Translations under genes and position numbers: made by a program
Part shown: piece by piece, positions 1-11,421 of the stretch
Layout of the letters: each line of letters starts with the position of its first letter
Position numbering within the stretch: position 1 is the stretch's first letter
The notes under the pieces: generated by a model
The model's input: the letters and a program-made list of their open reading frames with translations, nothing else
What the model was told of the DNA's origin: nothing
Databases searched by the model: none
DNA from: Trichobilharzia regenti
Lineage: Eukaryota > Platyhelminthes > Trematoda > Strigeidida > Schistosomatidae
Length of the DNA stretch: 64,000 nucleotides
Direction: 5' to 3'
Assembly: GCA_944472135.2 (NCBI GenBank)
Contig: OX235262.1
Location: forward strand, 90,308,903 to 90,372,902

Positions 1-1157
1 TATATCAATACGAGTTCAGTAGTATTGAATAGTGCGGATTTATAGTAATAGCCAACAGTAATGTGGAACTCGTTCACATCCTTTCTTGTGCGGTGCCTGT
101 AGCACCCATATGACTAATTCTGTAGATCACCTGTGATAATCAGAAGTCGTTTCTATTATGAAACCAAGAAAAACAATGATTCTGAAAGTAAAGTAAATAT
201 TAAATTAGGATGTAAGACCACTGTATAAAAGCGATGGAATTATCTCACCTTCAATAAGACTAGTCGCAATTGCACAAAATAAAGTGGACATCCTGAATAG
301 AGGTAGGAAGGTAGCGGGGAAAACTGTAACTAATGCCCAAATCGTATGCTTCTACTATAATTGCAATTTTGTATGGTAGTCCTGACCCAACTTCTAAGAA
401 AACAGTTCTTAAAATGAACCTGCAGGCCTTTCTGCTCCCGTTCACTTAATTTTCAACTTAAACTAAGGTCGTCTGTCAAGCATTACTTCAATTTGCGGAT
501 AAACAGGTGACAATTGTATTGTTTCTAAGAGCGAGTCTAATTTTTCCTCTAAGCAGTTTGTTTATTTTACATTCTCTTCTCTTGCAAGGAGACCTTGACC
601 CATGTTGCTAACCCTTAGTTTTCTAAACTTAGTAACCTAATTGGCTTTTTGATCTTACCTGTGCTGCATTTTTCATTTCTTTGGTTTTCCCTACTTACAA
701 TCTTCCTTCATAAAATTTCAGCCTACAACTAACCTTCCCTATTATTTCATTGTCATCTAAGCTTACAGAAATACATTTTTGCATCTGCTTCTTCTCAAGA
801 AGATGCAGAAATAGGTATTATTTAGCTATTTTGCCAGGACGAGAAACAGTAGACCGGGTAACGCCAGACTTCTCCAAGACCAATAACTGTCGTGTCTCAC
901 CACTGATTGTTTCTTCAAATGCAGTCTTAATATTCATTTTAGCAAAATAAACCCATTCAGACTTCTCATCTGTTTTTCTTTCGTGTACATTTGTGTGAGT
1001 ATAAACGTTCGTATTAACTAGTGCATGAGAACTGCCTACGTATGCCCCAGGAAAATACGTAGTTTTCATAATAGTTGTGATCTGGCAAGTTGCAAATTTT
1101 GAAAATTGTGGCTGAACTGCGCTCGTAAATTTTTCCTTGATACTTGAAAGACTTCAG
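1..1157. other. No recognised gene; upstream intron or flank
   Basis: I see no exon, RNA gene or clear mobile element here. The first recognisable exon (1158) begins with an AG acceptor in mid-codon, so this stretch is probably intron of the same gene. Confidence 0.4.
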
Positions 1158-1283
1158 CATCAGATGGTGCATCCGTGTTGACCTCCAGTAGCAGTGCCAA
1201 GCAACCGATCAACAAACGACCCTGTGTTCAAGACTCTGTGACGGACAGTATCCCGGACGACCGTGTCGGCACAACACCTACTG
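1158..1283 (+). CDS. C2H2 zinc-finger protein, internal exon A (first seen)
   Basis: Exon bounded by ttcag acceptor and GTAAGT donor. It enters with two bases of a split codon and leaves in phase 1, which joins correctly to the exon at 4414 (G|GC, Gly). It encodes a Ser-rich, low-complexity segment followed by a Lys/Arg patch and an acidic VTDSIPDDRVGTTPT stretch, with no recognisable domain. The gene's start codon and 5' exons lie outside the window. The whole visible coding sequence (six exons, 1142 nt) gives about 379 residues with every junction in phase, so this is a real spliced gene. I cannot name an orthologue. The single C2H2 finger further downstream suggests a nucleic-acid-binding or chromatin role, which is inference. 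Confidence 0.75.
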
Positions 1284-1689
1284 GTAAGTACTTTACTCAT
1301 ACGCATTATTGTTTACTGTATCAGATATTCATTCAAACAGAAACTGCATTACACTCTAGATTACTGACTTTCGATAGCTACTTCCTCGGCAGTTTTCTGT
1401 GGTTTTTTACCTTTCTCTAGTCTGATGTTTTATTTAAACGCATAAAAGCTTGGTACAGTATGACACCAAGAAGGATGCGCCATACAATAATAATAAAACA
1501 GATCAAAAGTATAGAAAGAAAGAAGGGAAAAGTATATAAGTAGAGAACGGATAAAGAACTTCATCTGGAAGGAAAACAGTCATGCTTAACAAGTTCAAAC
1601 AGTATTCGTTATCTATCATCGGGAAGGGAAGAAAGAAATTGTAGCACGTGTAATAGCACGTGATAAGTTTCATTGATTGTTTGTTGCTT

Positions 1690-1910
1690 CATTCAATTCA
1701 TTGTGTGAGGACTGAGATACTGCCCGGGCGCCCAGACCGAAGCAAGTGGTTTTATTAAGGGACCACCCCCCGAGCCTTTGACTTGGAGTCTAATCCGCAA
1801 GGCAGCGTCAGGAGCTGCATTCCCATGGTTTCCGGTGACCCATATGGGTTCATACGCCATTTGATCCGATTGGATACTGGAGCCCATGTACCCCATGGTA
1901 ACTGCTTTTA
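1690..1910 (-). repeat. GC-richer repeat-like fragment, family unknown
   Basis: A GC-richer block in AT-rich intron with a 67-codon open frame on the minus strand. Composition unlike its surroundings suggests a mobile-element piece, possibly a LINE 5' region. No motif proves this. Confidence 0.3.
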
Positions 1911-2439
1911 GTTTAACCGCTATCTAAATAACCTTCTTGACATGGTAGGACCTACAGGGACAGAGATGATGAGAGCTTTCTAAACTAATTTCATGTGATC
2001 GCATGCAGGTGATTAGTTCCTGTAAGCCCTGATATTTGCTAAATAAACAAAGCCTACGACTCAACATTACAGAATGCCGTTGTGTTCAGTTTCAGTTCTT
2101 CCAGAACCAGCAGAATTAAGACCACCTGACTGATCAACGCGAACCCATGCACAAAATTGCACACTCTAGAAAACGACACATGGAACTAAGGAAGAAATTT
2201 ATTCCACCTTTGTCAGGAAAGTTAGTGACTCGAGCTCTTTGACTTCATTGGAGGACTTTCCCTTCTCACCTAACACTACGCATAGCCTCATTATGACTAA
2301 CCATGTTGCTCCGCCCAAAACGATTGTGAATGTTATCCTCTTGTCATCATCTGCTTGCCATTTCTTACTTCCCACTTTCAGCGACATAGCTGTAAAGTAG
2401 GCACCGTTTGATGGATAACTGGATACCACGCTTACACCA

Positions 2440-2440
<1 letters not shown>
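1911..2440. other. Intron, nothing recognised
   Basis: AT-rich intron sequence without recognised exon, RNA gene or repeat structure. Confidence 0.3.

Positions 2441-2522
<82 letters not shown>
2441..2522. repeat. (TA)n microsatellite
   Basis: About 82 bases of uninterrupted TA dinucleotide. It is the longest TA tract in the window and is perfectly self-complementary. Confidence 0.98.
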
Positions 2523-2525
<3 letters not shown>

Positions 2526-2609
2526 TAACTATATATATGTTACTGTGTAAAGTTCTGCTGCTTTCCCTCCTAGATCAGAAACGCCTTTTGCAACTTAAGC
2601 TGTACTAAG

Positions 2610-2935
2610 AGGAAACTCAGGCGGGGTTTTGATGGCGGGCAGCTTTAGCACGGCTGATTACTAATTGTCGGCATTCTGCACAGTGTCCCAGCCTTCCCAT
2701 TTTAGGGATTAGTTCCCCATCGTCCTCCAATCTCACTCCGCTTCCCACAAATAAAGAAAGGAAATATTACCCAACTTCCATCTGCGTTTCCATGCAGTTG
2801 GCATACCCCTATTGTATGACGACTAATCATACTACCGACCTGCTCAGGCCTCTCTATGGGCTCCGGGATTCGCATTCGCGTCTTAGTGGTTGCTAGTCGG
2901 GCGCCTAGAATAATAAACAACAGCTTAACTGACTA
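2610..2935. repeat. GC-richer repeat-like fragment, probable LINE piece
   Basis: A second block richer in GC than the intron around it, lying between the 1.7 kb block and the RTE fragment at 3.4 kb. It may belong to the same degraded LINE, which is inference from spacing and composition only. Confidence 0.3.
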
Positions 2936-3404
2936 TAGGTATTTTAGTGCCCATTTCCCTAAATGAGCTTAGGCAGTTAACACGTATTAACTATTGCTGA
3001 TGCCGCTTCTATTTCCTACACTTTCCTCATCCACCAGTACCAGCAGTCGTTGCGAAAACTTTTCGTAAGGTTTCACCTGATAAGCTCTCGTCTCTCCTCA
3101 ACGCGTGGAGCCTACAGGAACCAGTCAGCCCGTACAAAGCTTCAGATATCTAGTGACTTTTGCCTACAGCTTACCAGCAGCCTTTAACATTCTTTGAATT
3201 AATCTAAGTATGATATCCGGATTCCTGAGGATAATTATTGTCAAAGATGTTTCTTGTTATTTCCTTCCTAGGCACAGACCTCATGTTACCATTGAGAGGC
3301 ACGTAAAGATCTCTTAACTGCTTGTTTTCCGCTTCCAATCATCCACTGACATATATGCGCACAAATTAACGGATGATTGAAGACCCGTATACGAAAAGAA
3401 AAAC

Positions 3405-4075
3405 AAGCCTTCTTTTGATAATCATAGAGGGATCGGCTTGACTAGTATGGTATCTAAAGTTCTAGGCTCAATATTTGTACGTAGATTAGGAAGCCCTCGG
3501 GAGAAACAAACACGAGTAAACCAGTGAAGCTTTAGACCAGGAAGAGGTTATATTGATCAAATTCTCATCCCTCCGCAGATTATGGAACATGGGCATGCTT
3601 ACCAGTGCCGTATTTCTTGATCCGAAGGCTGAATTTGATTCCGTCACCTGAGCAGTATTATGACAGTGTTTGCCAGTGGAGGGAGTGCGGAAAAAGCACG
3701 TCATACCAATCAAGGTACTCCTTTCACACTCATGCAGCTGTGTGAAGGACCATGGAGAGTTTTCATCTGAAGTGAAGGCAACCAGTGGTACCCGTCGCAG
3801 ATGACCACTGTCCCCATTCCTATTTAAATTCATCATAGATGTACTATCAAGGTAATGGGCGGATGCATTCACTCTTTGTGATTTATCACATCCAATACAA
3901 CTCTATGGTCCTTCCATATTACTTCTCTTTTCCCCTCACACTTCTGTTTACCATCTCTCTTTACTATCTTCTCTTGTTTTGTGTGCTACATGGAGTGTGG
4001 CAACTCGAACTGCTGCACATCTGTGTGAAGTTCTACGTTGAAGCCAGTCAGTATCCGTCATGAATATTACTTTAA
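3405..4075 (+). mobile_element. RTE-like LINE, internally deleted RT plus 3' tail
   Basis: The first half (3410-3835) reads, with several frame changes and stops, as the N-terminal half of a non-LTR reverse transcriptase: a GIGLTSMVSKVLGS-type start, then SFRPGRGYIDQILILR, then AVFLDPKAEFDSV (RT motif with the first catalytic Asp region), then an SGTRRR remnant of the SGVRQG motif. The sequence then jumps straight to the 3' tail also present at 19620-19820 and, inverted, at 9.5 and 26.7 kb (shared gtgctacatggagtgtgg). The thumb and connection regions are absent, so this is a deletion derivative lying in an intron of the C2H2 gene. Non-functional. Confidence 0.75.
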
Positions 4076-4413
4076 CCAACAGAAACAATCTAGGTTTGAT
4101 CACAGGTAATATTATGGTATCCATAAAATATCGTATCGATCTAGTTCCCTAAATTGACAGGATGGCGTTTTTCCATTTCTTAGCTAAACAGGATTCTCAT
4201 TGCCTTGAAATTTACTTCCAGACGAGATTTTAATGACCTAGGAATTTATACATCTTGATTTTAAGTCGTTTGGAAGATGATTTTAGCACTTCATATGAAT
4301 TGCTTTTACAAAGTGGTTTGCAATGCGTATTTTCTTCTCAAGTTTGAGGTTTTTTTATTGTACATCAAAAGTGTATAGTTTTCCGATCAGAGCTAAAGAT
4401 TTTTTCCTTGTAG
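4076..4413. other. Intron, nothing recognised
   Basis: Short AT-rich intron piece between the RTE fragment and exon B. Confidence 0.3.
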
Positions 4414-4648
4414 GCACTCGTAAATCCCCATCTGGGGAAAGTCAACATGATGAAACATCTGACACCGAATCAACAACATTAACAAATAGTGTGTTTCCCG
4501 TAGACTCACTTAGTCCACCTTCGGAAATATACGATGCTTCCTTAGCGATTAAAAATGCCATAAACCACAATGATTTAGTGGACTACGATGCTACATGCCA
4601 AGATTCTTCTGTGCAAGACCAACTACAATTGCCAAAAAAACGGAATGT
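4414..4648 (+). CDS. C2H2 zinc-finger protein, exon B
   Basis: Acceptor ccttgtag and donor GTAAGT. Enters phase 1, leaves phase 2. The product is hydrophilic, rich in Ser, Thr, Asp and Glu (GTRKSPSGESQHDETSDTES...), and ends in a basic PKKRNV motif that could be a nuclear-localisation signal. No catalytic motif is seen. The 3.1 kb intron before it holds LINE fragments and a long (TA)n tract. Confidence 0.8.
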
Positions 4649-5594
4649 GTAAGTTTTATATTGCACGAAGCATTTTTCTTTGGTTAAATAAGGTGTTTAA
4701 ATTGCAAAAGTTTGAGGTTTGAGAATCAAACGAGATATGGCTATTGCGGTTACTACTTTGTAAAGTAGTGCAGATGTAAATATAGTTGTTCCCAACTGAG
4801 ACTTCAGGAAATTTGCACTCACTGAGGAAAATCTAGAATCTGTGTTCAGCGGGAAATGTATGCAGATGAAAAAAACCATTTACTTATCAACATTTATACA
4901 ATTAGTCCTACCTTCTAACAACACGGATTCTAGTTGTATATTTTGATTTATTGCACCATACGATTTTGAATGAATCGTTTGTTTGCCTGAATACGTGTAT
5001 GCAATTGGGAGGTAATGATGTTTGGGAAGTGTTTGATGTAATTGTTATTATGAAACTTCACACTGAAACGAATAATTAGATTCCAGGGAATGCCATAGGA
5101 AGAACGTGAACTTATATGAATACATTTATTGGCTACTTGGGTGTAACCAATGCCATTTGTATAATACTTTGTTCTGGTACTGAGTGAATTCTCTCAGTCG
5201 GGTTTGCAGTATGGTCACCAAACTGGGCGATCTGCAATTACCATGCACTTCTAGTTGATATCAGTTGACTTGTGTCGGTGAACTGTGTGCCTTTATCGTG
5301 CGAGACGTATTTTCTGATATCAATAAACATTACTGTATAACACTGAGACTTTATCACAACAAAGATTTACACATAATGGAATTATACTCTACCGCAGTGC
5401 ACAAGTTTTATTCTTATATCAATTTCTAACTTACACTGCTAAATCCATAAATCCCTGTTCTTTTATGAAATTATTTCATTTTTTTTTACTCGGGTGTAGT
5501 TCCATTTCACTATTACATTTCATTAAAACATTTTACCTAAGATTTCGAAAAAATTTAAAATCCTTTACTAAAACGAGTTACTGTTCGTTCCTAG
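4649..5594. other. Intron, nothing recognised
   Basis: AT-rich intron between exons B and C. No open frame of note, RNA gene or repeat seen. Confidence 0.3.
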
Positions 5595-5857
5595 GCACCA
5601 GTTTTTATACAATAGACGAAACAGGCCCGTTGGCGCTGCGTCTGCCCCACGTAAAATTACTAACAAGCTATTGACAAGTGGTTTTAACAGCGACGTTCGT
5701 CGTTATAAGGCGGAAGACAAACATCGACCTTCCTGTCATCACTTTCGTCCTACTGCTCCCACGAAGCCAAGAAGCGACGATACTGGTGATGATGTAAGCT
5801 CTCCATCTGGCTTTCTCGAGGCAGAAACAATTCCTCTTCCTGTGTCTGTCACCAGCG
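5595..5857 (+). CDS. C2H2 zinc-finger protein, exon C
   Basis: Acceptor ttcctag, donor GTAAGT; phase 2 in (GT|G, Val), phase 1 out. It encodes a strongly basic stretch (Arg/Lys-rich, with NRRNRPVGAASAPRK) followed by a His/Pro-rich part and an acidic DDTGDDVSS run. Charge-patterned, probably disordered. No known domain recognised. Confidence 0.8.
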
Positions 5858-6439
5858 GTAAGTTTGTTTGGGAATATAGATAACTTTATCTTTCAGTGAA
5901 TTGACTTGGTATGTATACATATTTTCTCAATGGCGTATTTTAATAGTTAGGCTATTTCATTCACCTATTTCGCTTTATGAATTTGAGTAAAGCAAACAAC
6001 GGTTTCAGCAGAATAAGATAATTTTGTTTCATCCGTTTCTTGTCAGCTGGATACAACCTGAAAAATTATTAGGCATGTATGCAGAGGGGTTTTAACGTAC
6101 TTGCAAAGGCAATATGATGTCAGTTAATAGGAGACTGTAATAATAAATTGTACTCCAAGGCATGTAAAAGACAAATGCATTGTTCAAATTTATCAAAGGG
6201 ACTAATTTTTTTAAACTTATATATAACTTTAAGAAATTAGATGCTTCGTTCATTAACCTACAAAGTAGATTCCTAATCATTCGTTAACGACTGGCTGCAT
6301 ATACTGTGAATGATAAATTTCAATTAGTTGAAAGCCTAGGCCATAATAACGTTTCCAATCAGTTCATATTGTGATTTGATGTAACTCTGGTTCACATGCA
6401 TCCTGATTCATGAGACTATATTATTTGTTAGCATTTTGT

Positions 6440-7000
6440 ACTTCCTGTACAAGTGCTGGAATTTAAACGCCTACTAATGGTGTGTAACATGGATGTGCTA
6501 TTCCGATTTGATAATGCTGTCTACCGTCAAGTAGATGATATAGCTATGGTCAATCCACTAGGTCCTGTATTAACAGACACCATGTTTATTTTAAAGAGAA
6601 CAAAGCTGAAATGTACAATCGACGAAACAACTTATTGTCGATGTGTTGATAACACATTCGTGACAATGGAACCTATGCATCCTATCTATTTGGACTATTC
6701 AGTTATAAACATGGAAATACTGAGTTTACTGTGTCACATAAAGGTAAAGGGAAGTTGTCTTCTTGACTTTGCGGTTCAGTGCTTGAGAGATCCCTTCAGT
6801 GAGTCTGTGTGGAATGAACAATTTATGGGTCTCACTAGTTTTTGTTCGGTCAGCTGTAAACTAGCATATGTCAAGACCGTGTTTTGCAGAGTGAAGATTA
6901 TGCCCCATTGAAAAATTGGAAAAAATAATGGATTTTATGATATAACGGTTATTCACAGGAATTCATTAATAAGTAAGGAAGGTCTGAAGATATAACTGCA
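6440..7000 (+). pseudogene. Penelope-like element RT fragment
   Basis: A 152-codon open stretch at 6453-6911 contains YRQVDDIAM then NPLGPVLTD, the PLE counterpart of the YRQIDGVAMGSPLGP motif, followed by RCVDNTFV, the position of the catalytic Y-V-D-D box. Here the second Asp is Asn (GAT AAC), so the RT would be inactive. Downstream frames still match PLE thumb sequence after frameshifts. PLEs encode an RT joined to a GIY-YIG endonuclease; the endonuclease is not found here. It lies in the intron before exon D, sense to the host gene. Confidence 0.75.
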
Positions 7001-8286
7001 AGACATCACAGTGATTTTAAAGGTGATAATTTTACTGGGATAGTCAAGAGAAGATTGAACACTTCACCAGTCATAATATATTCTACATCTAAGTTGGTTC
7101 CTGTTTACCAAACGACATGCTCTTTGGTGCAATCACAGGTCAGTAGTTAGCCTACCCCTGTTAATTCTTACAATGTATTCAGATTTACTTGTATTTTTAG
7201 TAGCAGTTACATTGTAGAAAAGAAAGATAGCACACTTTAGGTTCTCTGAATATTCACTGAGGCAACGCTTTCAACAGTCATGAAGTAAATATCTCAAAGT
7301 TATTAGGTCTGCTGAAACGACTGCTATCAAATGTTTAAAACTTGCTTTGCGTTCAGAAAGTAACAGTAATCAGTCTTTCTTTGTCCTGATAACTCAAATT
7401 CTTAACTCTGTTATATTTGATTGCGTAATCTTTTGCTTTAACCTCTTCGCTTTTGTTATACTATAATTGGTTTCTCTTTGTAGTATTATTTGAGTTGAAC
7501 TCATCACATTACCGCTCATTATAACAGTCACGTATCACCAACTTATCCATCCTTTACCTTCCCTATGTAACCGCCCTTTCAAAGTATCCCAATTAAAAAA
7601 ATTAAATGTTACCATCTTATTTTTACTCAAACCGTTGCTTTTAAGTTAGAACACCACGTAAGACTATAATACTACCTTTAAGATTCCTATGGTTTAGCTG
7701 ATTGTTTAATATTTCTCTTACTTCATGAATTCTCTTCGTGCATATTCATCCAGAGCATTTCTTAATGAACAATATTGATCAGGTTACACTTTGGTTGAGA
7801 AAAAGCAGTTCTAAAGAAAGCCAGACAAACATAGAAGTAATCCATGAAGTCTCTAGCTGCTAGTTTTAGCTACTTAATGCTGTTCCGAGTATCCTTGTGG
7901 CATCTTGAGCCTAACCTAGATCATGTGATTGTCCCTTGGATTATTTGACAGTCAGTAGCAAGGTTCTGAAATCCATCAGTCTGTAAATTTTGTTTTCTAC
8001 ACATGTTTGTTCGTTGTCGTATCAGTACACTTCTCATTTCTTGTGTTGTTTGGTATGTAATAACGCACTTTTCAATATTCTGCGTTGATTTGGTTATCCG
8101 TCTGGCTTATTTTACGTGATGACGGGTGATGCACTCGAAATCCAATCAGTAGACCACAGATGCCTAATTTGATATGATTATGAACAATAAATTTCGTTCG
8201 AAACGTCATCCAGTAAATAATACTGTTTCACTGTGTGATACATCTAATAAACAAACTAATATGGAATGCCTAATTTTAATATTAGG
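7001..8286. other. Intron, nothing recognised
   Basis: AT-rich sequence between the PLE fragment and the hammerhead palindrome. I find no exon or clear element. Confidence 0.3.
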
Positions 8287-8315
8287 TGGTTGGAGGCAAT
8301 CGGCAGGAAGCCTTC

Positions 8316-8354
8316 GAACTGGGTTTCGTGCTAGTTGGCACTCATCAGCAAGGC
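8316..8354 (-). ncRNA. Hammerhead ribozyme motif (left arm)
   Basis: On the minus strand: gcctt then CTGATGA (8342-8348), stem II GTGC/GCAC closing CAACTA, then GAAA (8324-8327). Stem I can form as GCCTT with AAGGC around a UUC cleavage triplet. Stem III is weak. Core nucleotides are intact, activity is not shown. Confidence 0.65.
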
Positions 8355-8480
8355 GTATCTGCAACCTTGAAGGAACTCATGTCCCTTCTGAGATTCGAGT
8401 TCGCGTCACCCAGTGCTGCAGTCAGAGACGTTACCACTGAGCTATTCAGACTCGCGAGTTCCTTCAAGGTTGCAGATACG

Positions 8481-8525
8481 CCTTGCTGATGAGTGCCAAC
8501 TAGCACGAAACCCAGGGCAAAGGCT
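8481..8525 (+). ncRNA. Hammerhead ribozyme motif (right arm)
   Basis: CTGATGA at 8487-8493, stem II GTGC/GCAC, GAAA at 8508-8511. Stem I GCCTT/AAGGC is kept, but the cleavage triplet reads GGC instead of NUH, so this copy is probably inactive. Confidence 0.6.
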
Positions 8526-8985
8526 TCTTGCCGATTGCCTCCAACCATCTAATACCAACATCTCACAGTGCACCGTAATGGCGAGCCACCTAGCATGGTG
8601 GCCACATTGCAAGCTTGACTGGTAGAATTCAGTCTACACCGAAGATAGGACTAGACAGATTACACTAGTTACCGACTAGTGTGCAATCAAAAATGCCTAA
8701 TTTTATTCGCCTGAACAATTAGTATGAGACATCATATCAAGTGTAACCCATAACTTATGAGATGAGCTTTGGCTAGATGATTGAATTTCACGTTTTCCAA
8801 TATTTCCTGAATAATTAATACCAGCAGACTAAATGAAAGGAGTATTACTCTGTCCTTCAGTACCTCAATCTGGAAACACAGTTTGCGTATTTCCCAGCAT
8901 CTCTTTGCCTAAGGTACATGAATGTAAATAGTGCCAGTGCCTTACTCAAAACTGTTTGAAAAGAATTAACTTCGTTGCAAAACTG

Positions 8986-8986
<1 letters not shown>

Positions 8987-9037
<51 letters not shown>
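8987..9037. repeat. (TA)n microsatellite
   Basis: 51 bases of TA repeat in the intron before exon D. Confidence 0.97.
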
Positions 9038-9042
<5 letters not shown>

Positions 9043-9189
9043 TTACTGCATTCAGCGGTAGACATTGAAAGGAAATTGAAGTGTTTTTTATTCACGCAAA
9101 ACCCAAGCAGTTGATTAGGCACTTAACCCTAGATAAGATTTATAGTTAAATTGAGATCATATTCACATCTTTTCCCTGTACATTTGCAG

Positions 9190-9341
9190 AGTACCCAAAG
9201 AATCTCAAGTTGAAAATCCATTTACCTTCCATTGGCGGTTCCCCCACTCGTGACGATGCGGATTTCAAGTGTCCATTACCCCCGGAATGTAGAAATCCCG
9301 CCGACAATATACTTCATTCTTCCACGAATATTCATGCCAAA
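9190..9341 (+). CDS. C2H2 zinc-finger protein, exon D
   Basis: Acceptor atttgcag, donor GTAAGC. Phase 1 in (G|AG, Glu), phase 0 out. Encodes about 50 residues beginning EYPKNLKLKIHLPSIGG, with two cysteines in a CPLPPEC context. Two isolated Cys do not make a finger by themselves. The preceding 3.3 kb intron contains a PLE fragment and the hammerhead palindrome. Confidence 0.78.
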
Positions 9342-9484
9342 GTAAGCTCTCTTAGTCTTCTGTTTTCGTAATTAATATCCCTGACAGTGTTTGGAAGTAG
9401 CGACTTCAGTGGTACAGGTACAGAATGAAAACTTATTATGTTTTAACTGTAGTTTGAGCTACACCAATACCTTGATTACCCCTT

Positions 9485-9995
9485 GACAACAACATATACA
9501 CATATTTTTATTCCAAAATGGGGACGATGATCTTGTTGGCATATTTCTGTCTGTCTGGATTCAACATAGAACTTGGCACCGAAGTGCAGCAGTTCGAGTT
9601 GCCACGTTCCAAATAGCACACAGAGGTAGACAAGAAGATGAGTTAAGAGAATTAATAGAGTTTGACAAATATAGGAGTGAAACAGAATGGGTAATGGTAG
9701 AAAGGAATATGAAAGATTACAGAGATTGAATACATCTGCGCCATTGACAACGATTTTGAGCCATGTCACCTATTGTCTCCAGCCATTGATTTCTAGAGTC
9801 CCGAGGACCCCAACCCGGAGTCTGCATCTCCCTACCTGACTCAGTTTAACTGTCAAGGATTTCATGGTTGATGCCATGTTTTTGTTTGGCCACCACTGGC
9901 TCTTTTCCAACCTGCACCTATATCAGCTAACAATGCCCGTCGGGGAGGCGGTGGTTAGGCATGCGCACCACGTGACCTAGCCATCTTAGTCTATG
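9485..9995 (-). mobile_element. RTE-like LINE 3' fragment
   Basis: Read on the minus strand it begins with a broken RWLGHVVRMPNHRLP motif, the C-terminal hallmark of schistosome RTE-like LINE proteins, then a frame-broken MAQNR region, then the 3' untranslated tail shared with 3.9, 19.7 and 26.7 kb. 5'-truncated and non-coding now. It abuts the CR1-like fragment at 9996. Confidence 0.8.
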
Positions 9996-10800
9996 TAGAA
10001 TACTGAAGACTGTCAGTAGGGTGAGTGGTGTCCCAGTGGACCACATAGTTAACATTGTTGTCGATAGGCACTTGACTTCGTGCAATAAATTTGCTAAAGG
10101 GATTTTGTCTAACTTGGAGCATCCGCTTTACCCTCAGCTTTCACCTTGCATCTCCTCAGGTAGAACAAGGAGTAACTTCAGAAAACTGTATGCTCGCACG
10201 TCTAAGTATAAAAATTCTATGATACCATACTTGGCACGTACTTTATGTGATGAAAATAGTGTCAGGCAAGAATTAACTAACCTTTTTTCATCTAGTAAAT
10301 AAACAATTTCCTCCATCCATCCTTATATACCTTGAAGTGTTACTTGTATTATTTCTATTATATTTATGGTCCTGTTACTTCTCTGTTTTTTACTCTCAGA
10401 ATTGCAAACACCAACTTATCTCCATGACGGCAGTAATCTTTGTTTTTCCCCTCACCATATCATATAAAAAGAACATTGTATTCAATATTTTTAAACATGT
10501 TAGGATTTCTATACCACATTGCCAATACCTTGTGGCACAAGCCAACGGCAATTTTCGCTTATATTCTTATTATTATTACCCTAGCTGTTATCATTATTAT
10601 TGTTATTTCCATTCTATATGCTGCGTGTTTTTGACACTACCTCTATTGTAAATGTGGAAAATTTTCTGTGTGATTAGTTTTTATTTATAATTTGAGGAAA
10701 TTAGATGCAATATTGTGATTAATGCTGAAAATTCCATTCTGTATCACAAGTACTGTTTTTGGAATAAAGTAAATCATTATTATTATTATTTCTCATTTCA
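9996..10800 (+). mobile_element. CR1/SR1-like LINE 3' fragment
   Basis: An open stretch 10021-10302 encodes the LINE C-terminus: VDHIVNIVVDRHLTSC, then HPLYPQLSPCISSGRTRS and KLYARTSKYKNSMIPYLAR, ending in a stop. The 3' untranslated part follows and ends with a conserved atgctgaaaattccatt motif and an ATT microsatellite near 10,780. The copy at 36.7-37.7 kb shares both coding and tail. 5'-truncated by the usual LINE mechanism. Confidence 0.8.
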
Positions 10801-11277
10801 TCTTAATCACCTTTATTTTTCGTGCAGTGTTCCTACCGGTTTAATTCCAGTGGTCGACCTAGTACACTGTGTCTTCTTTGGTCTTCGGACTAGACATTTT
10901 CCGACATAAGGAAAAAGCGCGACGTAACTGTAGATGGGGAACATAGGAAACGTTGGTGTTCAATGCATCCGGGAACATGACTATCTTTAACATATATATA
11001 AGGAATATGTTTACTTGATCATTAGAAGTGTGTTTAAAATTTCATGCTTTCTAGGGAACTTTGACATAGTGAAATCTCGTTAGGCATACATTGATTTGAT
11101 TTTTTGTCGTCGCGTGAATAAGTAGTAGTATTATTTATCTTCCTGAGCACTAAATTTTTAAGATCATCCCCTTGAACAATTAAAAATATCCTCCTAAGTA
11201 GTAGATATATAGAAATATTGCATATTCGATGGATTATCTCAGTTGTCTTAATGTAGACTTTCCTTTCAACACTCTAG
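10801..11277. other. Intron, nothing recognised
   Basis: Intron between the CR1-like fragment and exon E, no feature recognised. Confidence 0.3.
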
Positions 11278-11421
11278 GTTAACGCGGATCATATAATACC
11301 TGAGGAAGCAGACGCAAACAAAGAAAATATTAAGAAGAATATTTTTACTTGTGATCATTGTGATCGTGTGTACAAACGTAGAACTTCTCTACACCGGCAC
11401 CAAAACGAAGCTCACTTAAAG
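11278..11421 (+). CDS. C2H2 zinc-finger protein, exon E carrying the finger
   Basis: Exactly 48 codons, phase 0 at both ends, acceptor actctag and donor GTTAGA. The second half encodes one classical C2H2 finger: FTCDHCDRVYKRRTSLHRHQ followed by NEAH, that is C-X2-C-X12-H-X4-H with the expected aromatic before the first Cys and Leu before the first His. Such fingers bind DNA, RNA or protein. A lone finger usually needs flanking basic residues or partners, and the finger is indeed Arg/Lys-rich. The phase-0 exon could be skipped without a frameshift, but no evidence of skipping is available here. Confidence 0.9.

Larger units (their letters stand above)
8287..8547. repeat. Palindromic element: two hammerheads around a tRNA-like loop
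   Basis: Two near-perfect inverted arms of about 91 bases (8287-8378 and 8457-8547) flank a 78-base loop. Each arm contains a canonical hammerhead core. The loop, on the minus strand, contains a tRNA-type A box (TAGCTCAGTGGT, 8433-8444) and a B-box-like sequence (8390-8404), the internal promoter of RNA polymerase III. This is the Smalpha-type architecture (tRNA-like promoter followed by hammerhead), made symmetrical by an inverted duplication of the hammerhead half. Confidence 0.75.

Noticed and set aside
4697..4879. Small hydrophobic open frame on the minus strand
   Set aside because: Located in an intron, no support, AT-rich chance frame.
8174..8625. Overlapping open frames on both strands
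   Set aside because: They are produced by the palindromic hammerhead element, whose arms mirror each other.
10337..10651. Hydrophobic open frames that look like membrane peptides
   Set aside because: They lie in the 3' untranslated part of the CR1-like LINE and arise from its T-rich composition.
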